This document shows, piece after piece, positions 1-7,168 of a stretch of DNA of 11,575 bases; positions within the stretch are counted from its first letter, which is position 1; every line of letters starts with the position of its first letter. The position numbers were made by a program, and so were the translations under genes. Below the pieces are notes generated by a model. That model worked only from the letters and a program-made list of their open reading frames with translations, did not search any database and had not been told where the DNA came from. The stretch comes from Putridiphycobacter sp045107045 (GTDB lineage Bacteria; Bacteroidota; Bacteroidia; Flavobacteriales_D; Crocinitomicaceae), in NCBI GenBank assembly GCA_045107045.1, contig JBGCFR010000037.1, forward strand, positions 1 to 11,575, written 5' to 3'.

Positions 1-16
1 ACCTTAATTTCACTTG

Positions 17-101
17 CGGAGAATGAGGGATTCGAACCCCCGGTACCTTGCGGTACAATAGTTTTCAAGACTACCGCATTCGACCACTCTGCCAATTCTC
101 C
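17..101 (-). tRNA. tRNA-Ser (anticodon UGA)
   Basis: Decodes UCA-type serine codons. On the minus strand the 7-bp acceptor stem GGAGAAT/ATTCTCC closes the molecule, followed by a G discriminator at position 17. The anticodon stem-loop has loop CTTGAAA and anticodon TGA (plus-strand 65-67). A long class II variable arm, GTACC-GCAA-GGTAC, is perfectly paired, as expected for tRNA-Ser, and a GGTTCGAAT-type T loop is present. The length of 85 nt fits tRNA-Ser. The 3' CCA is not encoded (the bases after the discriminator read CAA), so it must be added after transcription. It is divergent from the GWxTD gene. A candidate -7 box lies directly upstream at 106-113. Confidence 0.97.
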
Positions 102-105
102 GCGC

Positions 106-113
106 CAAAAGTA
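106..113 (-). promoter_or_regulatory. candidate -7 element of the tRNA-Ser gene
   Basis: On the minus strand these bases read TACTTTTG, an exact match to the Bacteroidota -7 consensus TAnnTTTG. The box ends five bases before the mature tRNA 5' end at 101, so transcription would begin at or very near that end. No good -33 TTTG is visible at the expected distance (only TTTA-like bases near 135-138). The consensus carries little information in AT-rich DNA, so the call rests mainly on position. Confidence 0.35.
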
Positions 114-260
114 GTACTATTTTTTTATTCAGCTTTAAAAAAATGAAAAAAAGTGAAAAAAAATTGAATGATCGAAAAAATAACATTTGGCACTATATTT
201 TAATCCGTTTAGATATTATTTTTTCCTATTGTTTAAACTTTGCTTAAATTTGAAGAATAC

Positions 261-1685
261 ATGAAAAATCGATTCAGTCTTCTTGTGGCTCTAATGCTTA
301 ATTTTAGTGGTGTTGCATCACCAAAAGTCTTTTTGAATTATTATGTTTTTTATGATCAAGCAAACGAGCCATACATTGAAACGGCTTTGCAGTTCAATGG
401 AGGATCTTTAAAGTTTGAAATAGATTCTTTAGGCCAACCTCAGGCATTAGTAGAGGTCACGCAAATTTTTAAAAAGGGTGAAGCAATTATATTGGCAGAT
501 AAGTACGAATTACAGTCACCAATAATGGTCGATTCTATTGTGTCCGATTTTTATGATACCAGAAGGTTTAAACTGAAGCCTGGAAAGTATGAATTTGAAC
601 TAATTGTAAAAGATTTAAAAAATGAGGAATTCGTTAAGGCGAATTATGAAATTATTGTTGCCCCTCAAATAAAATCAAGAGTTGAAATATCGGATATAGA
701 ATTTGTTCAAAACTTGACAAAGACGACAACTGTAGATAATTTTACGAAAAATGGTTATCAGATGATCCCTTATTTTAGTAATTATTATCCGCCTGATTAT
801 AATAAACTAGTCTACTATTTAGAATTTTATAATGTAGATGCTCTTATTGATTCCAGCGAATACTTAGCCGCCACTTTTCAAATTCAAAAAATAAAAACTG
901 GTGAATTCATGGAGAATTTTTTTCAGTATAAAAAATTGAAATCCAATGCCATTAATCCTGTTATAAATGTGTTGGCAATTGATGATTTGACAAGCGGTGA
1001 ATACAATTTGGTGATAGATGTCATTAATAAGTCGAATGACACATTGGTTCAAAAAATAATTCCATTCAAACGAAGAAATGATCGTGTATTTGATCAAGTG
1101 AAGGTTGTTTCGAGTGATATTGATATGTCGTTTTCCGAAGAATTAAAATCTGATTCAATTTCCTATTTTTTGGCTAGCTTAATTCCAATTTCACAGCAAC
1201 ACGAAGTTGAAAAAATATTTAAAATTTTGGAAGTGCAGGATTCAGCCTATATGCGGCAATACTTTTATTCATTTTGGAAACAAACAACTCCGGAAAATGC
1301 GTTTAGAGGCTGGAGAGACTATAAATTACAGGTTTATTATGCAGAACGATTGTTTGGTACTCAGATAAAAAAAGGCTTTGAATCCGATAGAGGAAGGATT
1401 CATTTAAAGTATGGTTCACCTAATTATGTTACTGATCAGCCAAACGGTACCAGTGCCTACCCATACCAAATATGGCATTATTACAGAATTGGTGAACGGT
1501 CTAATGTTAGGTTTGTATTCTATAATCCTGATTTAGTGACTAACGACTTTCCATTAATCCATTCTGATTTGCCTGGAGAAGTGCAAAACCAGAATTGGCA
1601 GCAAGAAATTTTGAAGAGAAATAATTCTGCAAATGGTTTAAATCAATCTATCAGAGGAAATAGTGGTATATTCTTTGAAGATTAG
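261..1685 (+). CDS. secreted GWxTD domain-containing protein
   Basis: This encodes a 474-residue exported protein. The start is taken at the ATG at 261 rather than the in-frame TTG at 240, because the ATG directly begins a typical signal peptide (basic MKNR, a hydrophobic stretch to about residue 18, then small residues before PKVF). There is no lipobox cysteine. Near the C-terminus, residues 372-385 (GFESDRGRIHLKYG) match the core of the GWxTD domain found in Bacteroidota secreted proteins, where the usual motif is GWxTDRGR followed by a YGxP-like segment. Here Trp is replaced by Phe and Thr by Ser. The middle of the protein (about residues 20-260) is beta-rich and not recognised. The molecular function of the family is not established. 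A glycosyltransferase gene follows after 26 bases, suggesting an operon. A TAAATTTG at 245-252 could be a -7 box but would leave almost no leader. Confidence 0.8.
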   Translation: MKNRFSLLVALMLNFSGVASPKVFLNYYVFYDQANEPYIETALQFNGGSLKFEIDSLGQPQALVEVTQIFKKGEAIILADKYELQSPIMVDSIVSDFYDTRRFKLKPGKYEFELIVKDLKNEEFVKANYEIIVAPQIKSRVEISDIEFVQNLTKTTTVDNFTKNGYQMIPYFSNYYPPDYNKLVYYLEFYNVDALIDSSEYLAATFQIQKIKTGEFMENFFQYKKLKSNAINPVINVLAIDDLTSGEYNLVIDVINKSNDTLVQKIIPFKRRNDRVFDQVKVVSSDIDMSFSEELKSDSISYFLASLIPISQQHEVEKIFKILEVQDSAYMRQYFYSFWKQTTPENAFRGWRDYKLQVYYAERLFGTQIKKGFESDRGRIHLKYGSPNYVTDQPNGTSAYPYQIWHYYRIGERSNVRFVFYNPDLVTNDFPLIHSDLPGEVQNQNWQQEILKRNNSANGLNQSIRGNSGIFFED

Positions 1686-1711
1686 TATTTTCGCATCCAC
1701 AAAATAAAGAT

Positions 1712-2737
1712 TTGAGCGCAGCTGTAGTCATACTTAATTATAACGGAAAGTCATTTCTTGAGCAATTTTTACCCTCTGTGCTTCAGTTTTCTGAAAATGC
1801 TGAGGTCATTGTAGCTGACAATCAGTCTACTGATGATTCTGTTAGTTTTTTGAAGACAAATTACCCAAATATTAGGATTATCAATAATCCTACCAATGGT
1901 GGCTTTGCTAGTGGTTATAATCAAGCATTGGCTCAAGTTAAGAGTGATTACTATGTACTATTAAACTCTGATGTTGAAGTCACTGAGGGTTGGTTAAATC
2001 CTTGTATAAAATTATTAAAGTCTGATGACAGTATTGCCGCTGTTCAGCCAAAAATTTTAGCTCATAAAAATAAGCTAGTCTTCGAACATGCAGGCGCTGC
2101 AGGTGGTTTTTTAGATAAAAATTACTATCCTTTTTGCCAAGGGCGATTGTTTGAATTGGTAGAGCAAGATAATGGACAATATGATCAAAATAAAGAGGTG
2201 TTTTGGGCCACAGGTGCCTGTCTATTTATCAAGTCCAATTTGTACCACGAAATGGGTGGTTTAGATGATGATTTTTTTGCCCATATGGAAGAGATTGACT
2301 TGTGCTGGCGATTAAAAAAATCAGGATATAAGGTGATGTATGCGTTTGAGTCTTCAGTTTATCATGTCGGGGGCGGAACGTTGAACTATATGAATCCTCG
2401 AAAAACGTATTTGAACTTCAGAAATAGTTTATTCATGATTGCAAAAAATCATGATAGACGTTTAATTCTAAAGTTCTTCGTACGTTTGATAATTGACGGT
2501 ATAGCGGCTGGCATGTTTTTATTGAAAGGCCAGTTTCGGCATTTTTGGGCCGTCTTCAGAGCCCATTTGAGTGTCTACAGAAATTGGTCAACTTTAATGA
2601 AGAAAAGAGCTGCTGTGAAGTTGAAATCAACTGAGTTTAATAGCACCGGACTATACCAACGAAGCATTGTTACGCAAAAGTTTTTAAAAGGCGTAAAAAC
2701 TTATAAAGAGCTGTCAGATAGTGACTTTGTGAAGTGA
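1712..2737 (+). CDS. family 2 glycosyltransferase (rhamnosyltransferase-like)
   Basis: A 341-residue GT-A fold glycosyltransferase that should transfer a sugar from a nucleotide-sugar donor, probably during surface polysaccharide or glycolipid synthesis; donor and acceptor cannot be read from sequence. The motifs appear in order: VVILNYNG (residues 5-12), DNQSTD (36-41), NGGFASGYN (62-70), the metal-binding NSDVEV (85-90), WATGACLFIK (165-174), and GGLDDDFFAHMEEIDLCWR (182-200) with the acidic catalytic-base region. This order is typical of the WbbL/RfbN-like group. A hydrophobic stretch at about 254-272 may associate it with the inner membrane. The start is TTG at 1712: no ATG lies close by in frame, and the conserved first beta strand begins right after it. 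It is co-directional with the GWxTD gene, 26 bases away. Confidence 0.88.
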   Translation: MSAAVVILNYNGKSFLEQFLPSVLQFSENAEVIVADNQSTDDSVSFLKTNYPNIRIINNPTNGGFASGYNQALAQVKSDYYVLLNSDVEVTEGWLNPCIKLLKSDDSIAAVQPKILAHKNKLVFEHAGAAGGFLDKNYYPFCQGRLFELVEQDNGQYDQNKEVFWATGACLFIKSNLYHEMGGLDDDFFAHMEEIDLCWRLKKSGYKVMYAFESSVYHVGGGTLNYMNPRKTYLNFRNSLFMIAKNHDRRLILKFFVRLIIDGIAAGMFLLKGQFRHFWAVFRAHLSVYRNWSTLMKKRAAVKLKSTEFNSTGLYQRSIVTQKFLKGVKTYKELSDSDFVK

Positions 2738-2804
2738 TAAGCACAACGTTAATAAGTTGTTGACTATAATTTAGAATTTAAACTCATCAACTTTTAATTT
2801 CCAT

Positions 2805-2812
2805 TATTTTTG
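2805..2812 (+). promoter_or_regulatory. candidate -7 element upstream of the transketolase operon
   Basis: The bases TATTTTTG match the Bacteroidota -7 consensus TAnnTTTG and lie 23 bases before the ATG at 2836, inside the 98-base gap after the glycosyltransferase. This fits a short leader. No convincing -33 TTTG is seen 19-23 bases upstream (TTTA at 2777-2780 is the nearest). Position and consensus support it; there is no experimental support. Confidence 0.35.
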
Positions 2813-2835
2813 TGGTATATAAAGAGAAATAAACC

Positions 2836-3678
2836 ATGGAAATTCAAGAATTAAAATCAATTAGTAGCCAAGTTCGTCGTGACATTATTAGAATGGTAGT
2901 TGCTGTTCAATCAGGTCACCCTGGTGGATCTTTAGGGTGTACAGATTTTTTAACTTGCCTCTATTTTGATGTGATGAAATTAGACCCTTCCAAATTTTCA
3001 ATGGATGGATTAAATGAAGATTTATTTTTCTTGTCAAATGGACATATCTCTCCGGTATTATATTCTGTTTTGGCCCATAGAGGTTATTTTGATAAAACAG
3101 AGCTAGCAACATTTAGAAAGTTAGGCACAAGACTGCAAGGACATCCTAGTGTTGATAAAGGCTTACCAGGAATTCGAATGGCCTCTGGGTCATTAGGCCA
3201 AGGCTTATCAGTTGCAGTTGGTGCTGCACAAGCAAAAAAATTAAATGGTGACAAAAGTATAGTTTACACGTTACATGGTGACGGAGAGCTTCAAGAAGGG
3301 CAAATTTGGGAAGCAGCTATGTATGCAGCCGGTAATAAGGTTGACAATATTATTTCTACAATAGATTATAACCATAAGCAAATTGATGGCGATATTGATG
3401 ATGTTTTGCCAATGGGCGATTTAAAAATGAAGTGGGAAGCCTTTGGCTGGGATGTTTTAGAAATGGATGGACATAATCATCAAGCTATATTAGATACTTT
3501 AGCGAAAGCGAAAAGTATGACAGGAAACGGAAAGCCAGTCATGATTATTATGACCACAGAAATGGGTAAAGGGGTTAACTTTATGGAAGGAACTCATAAG
3601 TGGCATGGCTCACCACCATCACTTGAACAAGAGCAGATAGCATTGGGTCAGTTAACTGAAACTTTAGGGGATTATTAA
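2836..3678 (+). CDS. transketolase, N-terminal (thiamine diphosphate-binding) subunit
   Basis: This is the first half of a split transketolase (280 aa), the PP/TPP-binding part. With its partner at 5099 it should move two-carbon ketol units between sugar phosphates in the cytoplasmic pentose phosphate pathway. Visible motifs are SGHPGGSLG (residues 26-34), NGH around 68-70, QGHPS (101-105), and the TPP/Mg motif GDGELQEGQ (148-156) ending about 30 residues later in IDYNHKQIDG (176-185). THKWHGSPP near the C-terminus is also family-typical. The length fits the stand-alone N-terminal subunit found in Bacteroidota and archaea. The partner subunit gene is usually adjacent, but here a 1.36-kb VWA gene intervenes. 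Confidence 0.95.
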   Translation: MEIQELKSISSQVRRDIIRMVVAVQSGHPGGSLGCTDFLTCLYFDVMKLDPSKFSMDGLNEDLFFLSNGHISPVLYSVLAHRGYFDKTELATFRKLGTRLQGHPSVDKGLPGIRMASGSLGQGLSVAVGAAQAKKLNGDKSIVYTLHGDGELQEGQIWEAAMYAAGNKVDNIISTIDYNHKQIDGDIDDVLPMGDLKMKWEAFGWDVLEMDGHNHQAILDTLAKAKSMTGNGKPVMIIMTTEMGKGVNFMEGTHKWHGSPPSLEQEQIALGQLTETLGDY

Positions 3679-3686
3679 AATGTGGT

Positions 3687-3721
3687 ATGGTCTTTTCATT
3701 AAGTAAGACTAAATAGACCAT
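3687..3721 (+). promoter_or_regulatory. inverted repeat ending one base before the VWA start codon
   Basis: ATGGTCT (3687-3693) is perfectly complementary to AGACCAT (3715-3721), with a 21-base spacer. A competing hairpin, GTCTT (3690-3694) with AAGAC (3705-3709), uses part of the same left arm, so the two cannot form together. The right arm of the longer repeat lies over the expected ribosome-loading region of the gene starting at 3723. There is no U-tract, so it is not a standard intrinsic terminator. A regulatory role is inference. Confidence 0.3.
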
Positions 3722-3722
3722 T

Positions 3723-5078
3723 ATGAAAAAATTACTAGTCATATTATTAGTGTTTTTAAGTGCCATTGCAAATGCGCAGGACATTACAAGAATGCTCTTC
3801 ATTTTTGACGCCTCAAATTCCATGAATGGAAAATGGGAGGGCAGTACAAAAATAGACAGGGCACGAGAAATATTGACAGAAACCATTACTGAGTTAAAAA
3901 GCATTCCAGATCTAGAATTGGGTTTAAGAGTCTACGGCCATCAATCACCAATTACTCCTGTTTCTCAGGACTGCAATGATACTAAGCTTGAAATTCCTTT
4001 TGAAGCAAACAACCACGATCAAATTATTAATTTCATATTAAATGTAGAACCTAAAGGAACTACGCCAATCGCAAGGTCGTTGGAAGAAGCAGCTAATGAT
4101 TTTCCAGATAAAACAACTAGAAATGTAATTGTGTTGATTACAGATGGTTTAGAAGCCTGTGAAGGATTTCCTTGCGAAGTAGCCAAATCTTTAAAAGACA
4201 AAGGGGTTAATGTCACTCCATTTGTGGTTGGCTTAGGCATTGACTTAGCTTATTTAAACGACTTTAGTTGTATCGGTCGGTTTTATGAGGCATCCACATT
4301 ACAATCATTCGAAAAAGTAATGAAATCAGTAGTGAGTGATGCCTTGAATAGCACAACGCTTCAAATTGATTTAAACAATATTTCAGGAGAGGCCAAAGAA
4401 ACCAATACGACGGTATTTTTTTATGAAGCAGGCACAAAGAATTTAAAGTATACCTTTATGCATACCATGAATTATGAGGGCAACCCAGATACAATCTCAA
4501 TTGTAGATCCAAAATTGAAGTATGATGTGGTTGCCAATACCTTGCCAAAAGTGGAAATAAAAAATGTTGGTATTGTGAAGGGAAGGCATAATCATATTGA
4601 TTTAGAGACCCCACAAGGGGCATTAGGGGTTAAAGTTAAGGGGAAAACAACAAAGCATGATATTTCGGTTGTGGTGACTCAAAAAGGGGAATGCCGAACC
4701 TTAAACGTCCAAAGTACCCAAAATATCCAAAAGTATATCGTTGGAGAGTATGAAGTTGAAATTTTGACCTTACCACGTATTTATGAAAAATCAGTTAGTA
4801 TTGAACAAAGCGTCTATAACTACATTACTATTCCAGGTTCTGGTTCATTTAGTTTTCAAAGTTACAAACCAATTATAGGCCAAATTTTTCTAAAAAAAGG
4901 TTCTGGAGAACAGGTTTGGGTTTGTGATATTGCATCAGAAAATAGACAATCCTATTTTCATTTGCAACCTGGCGAATATAGAGTGGTTTACAGAGATGTC
5001 AATGCTACATCAACAGATTATACATTATTTAAAGATTTTCAAATCATATCAGGCGATCGCGTCTCAGTTAAATTATAA
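3723..5078 (+). CDS. secreted von Willebrand factor A (VWA) domain protein
   Basis: A 451-residue exported protein with a clear signal peptide (MKKLL, hydrophobic core, probable cleavage after ANA at about residue 18). The VWA domain spans about 22-205 and has a complete metal-ion-dependent adhesion site: DASNS (29-33), Thr in KGTTP (111-115), and Asp in ITDG (139-142). Cysteines at about 84, 146, 151 and 183 could form disulfides in the periplasm. The C-terminal half (about 210-451) is beta-rich. It ends in two modules that look related (about 296-371 and 372-451), each with GEY (341-343 and 417-419) followed by a V-rich strand, suggesting tandem beta-sandwich domains. The gene sits 44 bases after one transketolase half and 20 bases before the other. 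VWA domains commonly bind proteins with a bound metal; the ligand here is unknown. Confidence 0.85.
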   Translation: MKKLLVILLVFLSAIANAQDITRMLFIFDASNSMNGKWEGSTKIDRAREILTETITELKSIPDLELGLRVYGHQSPITPVSQDCNDTKLEIPFEANNHDQIINFILNVEPKGTTPIARSLEEAANDFPDKTTRNVIVLITDGLEACEGFPCEVAKSLKDKGVNVTPFVVGLGIDLAYLNDFSCIGRFYEASTLQSFEKVMKSVVSDALNSTTLQIDLNNISGEAKETNTTVFFYEAGTKNLKYTFMHTMNYEGNPDTISIVDPKLKYDVVANTLPKVEIKNVGIVKGRHNHIDLETPQGALGVKVKGKTTKHDISVVVTQKGECRTLNVQSTQNIQKYIVGEYEVEILTLPRIYEKSVSIEQSVYNYITIPGSGSFSFQSYKPIIGQIFLKKGSGEQVWVCDIASENRQSYFHLQPGEYRVVYRDVNATSTDYTLFKDFQIISGDRVSVKL

Positions 5079-5098
5079 ATAGAAAACTACAATTTCAT

Positions 5099-6052
5099 AT
5101 GAAAAACATTGAAGTAATTGATCAGAAAGATACACGTTCAGGTTTTGGAGCCGGACTAGCAGAATTAGGCGAAACCAATCCGAATGTAGTTGGGTTATGT
5201 GCCGATTTAATTGGATCTCTAAAAATGGATGCTTTTAAAGCTGCGCATCCTGATCGATTTTTTCAAACAGGAATTGCTGAAGCCAATATGATTGGTATGG
5301 CTGCTGGGTTAACTATTGGGGGTAAGATTCCATTTACAGGAACCTTCGCTAACTTTTCTACTGGTAGAGTGTATGACCAAATTAGACAATCGGTAGCCTA
5401 TTCAAATAAGAATGTGAAAATTTGTGCATCTCATGCTGGTTTAACCCTTGGTGAGGATGGTGCAACCCATCAAATTTTAGAAGATATAGGCTTAATGAAA
5501 ATGTTGCCAAATATGGTAGTTATTTCGCCATGTGATTATAATCAAACTAAAGCTGCAACTATTGCCATTGCAGAACATGTTGGGCCAGTTTATTTACGTT
5601 TTGGTCGTCCAAAAGTGCCTAATTTCACTTCTCCAACCGAAAAATTTGAGATTGGTAAAGCACAAATGATCAGCGAAGGTACTGACGTCACTATTTTTGC
5701 TACAGGCCATTTAGTGTGGAAAGCCATTGAAGCAGGTAAAGCACTAGCTGAAAAAGGGATTAGTGCTGAAATAATAAATATCCATACGATTAAACCTTTA
5801 GATAAAACTGCAGTCTTAGCTTCAGTGCGCAAGACAAAATGTGTAGTAACAGCTGAAGAACACATGATGAATGGTGGCTTAGGAGATTCAATTGCACAGT
5901 TATTGGTGAGAGAATTACCAACGCCACTTGAAATGGTGGCTGTGAATGATGTGTTTGGACAGAGTGGAAAAGGAGAGGAGTTATTGACCAAATACAATAT
6001 TAATACACCTAACGTTATTGAAGCAGCAGAAAAAGCATTGGCTAGAAAGTAA
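5099..6052 (+). CDS. transketolase, C-terminal (pyrimidine-binding) subunit
   Basis: This is the second half of the split transketolase (317 aa), carrying the pyrimidine-binding and C-terminal transketolase domains. TGIAEANMIGMAAGL (residues 57-71) contains the conserved Glu (E61) that activates thiamine diphosphate. SHAGLTLGEDGATHQ (111-125) supplies His residues typical of the substrate channel. The C-terminal domain (about 190-317) ends with the family segment VFGQSGKGEELLTKY. The length is usual for the subunit. It must pair with the 2836-3678 product to form an active site. Its start lies 20 bases after the VWA stop, and an ECF sigma factor gene starts 29 bases downstream, so all are probably co-transcribed. 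Confidence 0.95.
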   Translation: MKNIEVIDQKDTRSGFGAGLAELGETNPNVVGLCADLIGSLKMDAFKAAHPDRFFQTGIAEANMIGMAAGLTIGGKIPFTGTFANFSTGRVYDQIRQSVAYSNKNVKICASHAGLTLGEDGATHQILEDIGLMKMLPNMVVISPCDYNQTKAATIAIAEHVGPVYLRFGRPKVPNFTSPTEKFEIGKAQMISEGTDVTIFATGHLVWKAIEAGKALAEKGISAEIINIHTIKPLDKTAVLASVRKTKCVVTAEEHMMNGGLGDSIAQLLVRELPTPLEMVAVNDVFGQSGKGEELLTKYNINTPNVIEAAEKALARK

Positions 6053-6058
6053 TAGGCA

Positions 6059-6079
6059 GCCTTTGTATTGAAAAAAGGC
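6059..6079 (+). promoter_or_regulatory. small hairpin ending two bases before the sigma factor start codon
   Basis: GCCTTT (6059-6064) pairs perfectly with AAAGGC (6074-6079) around a 9-base loop, filling most of the 29-base gap between the transketolase C half and the sigma factor ATG at 6082. No U-run follows, so it is unlikely to be an intrinsic terminator. It could reduce ribosome access to the sigma factor start. Six base pairs can occur by chance; the role is inference. Confidence 0.3.
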
Positions 6080-6081
6080 GA

Positions 6082-6621
6082 ATGTTAAATAAACTAGATC
6101 AGGTTTTATGGGATTCATATCAATCTAACAATGAAGTTGGGTTTAAAAATATTATGGATACATTTAAAGAAAGGGTGTATTGGCAAATCCGCCGAATGAC
6201 TAAAAATCATAATGATTCGGAGGATATTCTTCAAAACGTGTTTGTCAAAGCTTGGCGTGGGCTCCCAAAGTTTAAAGGAGAGTCCGCCTTGTATTCTTGG
6301 ATATATAGAATTGCTTATAATGAAACCATGACTTTTCTCAAAAGAGAATCAAAGCATTTAACTAGAGATTTAGATGATCCAATTATTGAAACCGATTTAT
6401 CGGTTGAAGGTAAAACATATTCAAGTCAAGAAATTTCAGATATTTTAATGAAAGCTATTGCAACCTTGCCTGAAAAACAAGCGCAAGTTTTTCAACTTAA
6501 ATATTTCGAAGATTTAAATTATAGCGATATCTCTGATATGTTAGGAACATCAGTTGGTGGTTTAAAAGCGAATTATCATATTGCAGTTAAAAAAATTGAA
6601 ACATTTATTAAAGCCTATTAA
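6082..6621 (+). CDS. ECF-type RNA polymerase sigma factor
   Basis: A 179-residue extracytoplasmic-function sigma-70 factor that directs RNA polymerase to a specific promoter set. Region 2 spans about 21-90, with NDSEDILQNVFVKAWR (44-59), which matches the core-binding part, and a Trp/Tyr-rich stretch, YSWIYRIAYN (71-80), typical of -10 melting and recognition. Region 4 spans about 118-175, with LPEKQAQVFQLKYFEDLNY and a helix-turn-helix, ISDMLGTSVGGLKANYHIAVKK. There is no region 1.1 or 3, as expected for ECF factors. Two downstream genes encode a probable anti-sigma factor and a periplasmic sensor. It could activate its own cassette, but no matching promoter was identified. Confidence 0.93.
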   Translation: MLNKLDQVLWDSYQSNNEVGFKNIMDTFKERVYWQIRRMTKNHNDSEDILQNVFVKAWRGLPKFKGESALYSWIYRIAYNETMTFLKRESKHLTRDLDDPIIETDLSVEGKTYSSQEISDILMKAIATLPEKQAQVFQLKYFEDLNYSDISDMLGTSVGGLKANYHIAVKKIETFIKAY

Positions 6622-6652
6622 ACCTTAATAAAAATTCTTAGTCATAGAAGTA

Positions 6653-7168
6653 ATGAAAAAAGACGGATACATATTGGACCAACTTGTGAAAACACAATTA
6701 CCAGCTGTACCAGAACAATTTTTCCGACACTTTTCTGATGAGCTTTGGCAATTGATTGAGTTGGAAGATAATACCGAAGGATTGTTAGATATATTAGAGT
6801 TAAGTCGCTTTGAAAACGATTTTAAAACGGTTAAAGCAATTGATTTAGAAGTAAGTAAGTTAAAACAAGGTAAGACATCAATCAAATTAGTAAAAACCAC
6901 AAAAACAAAACAAATTTTATTGTGGGCAGGAGCAATAGCTGCAAGTTTAGTCTTGTTTTTTACTTGGCCTTCTACTACAAATTCAGGAACAGAATTGGCA
7001 AGTGAAGAAACGACACAAGAAGTACTTTTAGCTTATTTAGATGAAGATGATTTAGTGGATTATTTGGTGGATGCAAGTACAAACAAAATCGAAGATATAG
7101 TTTTAGAAGAAGAGGTGCTTTATGAAGCGGTAGAAGATGAAATTTACAATTACATAAACGATATATGA
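6653..7168 (+). CDS. probable anti-sigma factor (single-TM membrane protein)
   Basis: A 171-residue protein with no recognised domain. The N-terminal 70 residues are predicted helical and cytoplasmic. A lysine-rich stretch (about 71-87) precedes one transmembrane helix (about 88-105, ILLWAGAIAASLVLFFTW), so the positive-inside rule puts the C-terminus in the periplasm. The 66 residues after the helix contain about 20 Asp/Glu and one Lys. Size, topology and position directly after an ECF sigma gene and before a sensor-like gene support an anti-sigma role, with the N-terminal part binding the sigma factor; this is inference. It does not resemble the common ZAS or FecR types: no H-C-C zinc motif is visible. 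The stop codon overlaps the next start (ATGA at 7165-7168). Confidence 0.7.
   Translation: MKKDGYILDQLVKTQLPAVPEQFFRHFSDELWQLIELEDNTEGLLDILELSRFENDFKTVKAIDLEVSKLKQGKTSIKLVKTTKTKQILLWAGAIAASLVLFFTWPSTTNSGTELASEETTQEVLLAYLDEDDLVDYLVDASTNKIEDIVLEEEVLYEAVEDEIYNYINDI

Noticed and set aside
181..189. TAACATTTG as a -7 box for the GWxTD gene
   Set aside because: It has three rather than two bases between TA and TTTG, and there is no -33 partner.
2743..2760. Hairpin ACAAC/GTTGT after the glycosyltransferase stop, as a terminator
   Set aside because: The stem is only 5 bp, and no U-run follows (TGACTATAAT). It is too weak to call, though termination somewhere in this gap is plausible.
3581..3904. 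Minus-strand open frame across the transketolase/VWA junction
   Set aside because: It is antisense to two strongly supported genes and no domain is visible; it is a chance frame.
5590..5997. Minus-strand open frame of 135 codons inside the transketolase C half
   Set aside because: It lies wholly antisense to a well-conserved enzyme gene, its translation has no recognisable domain, and it has low-complexity Ser/Pro-rich composition typical of an antisense shadow.
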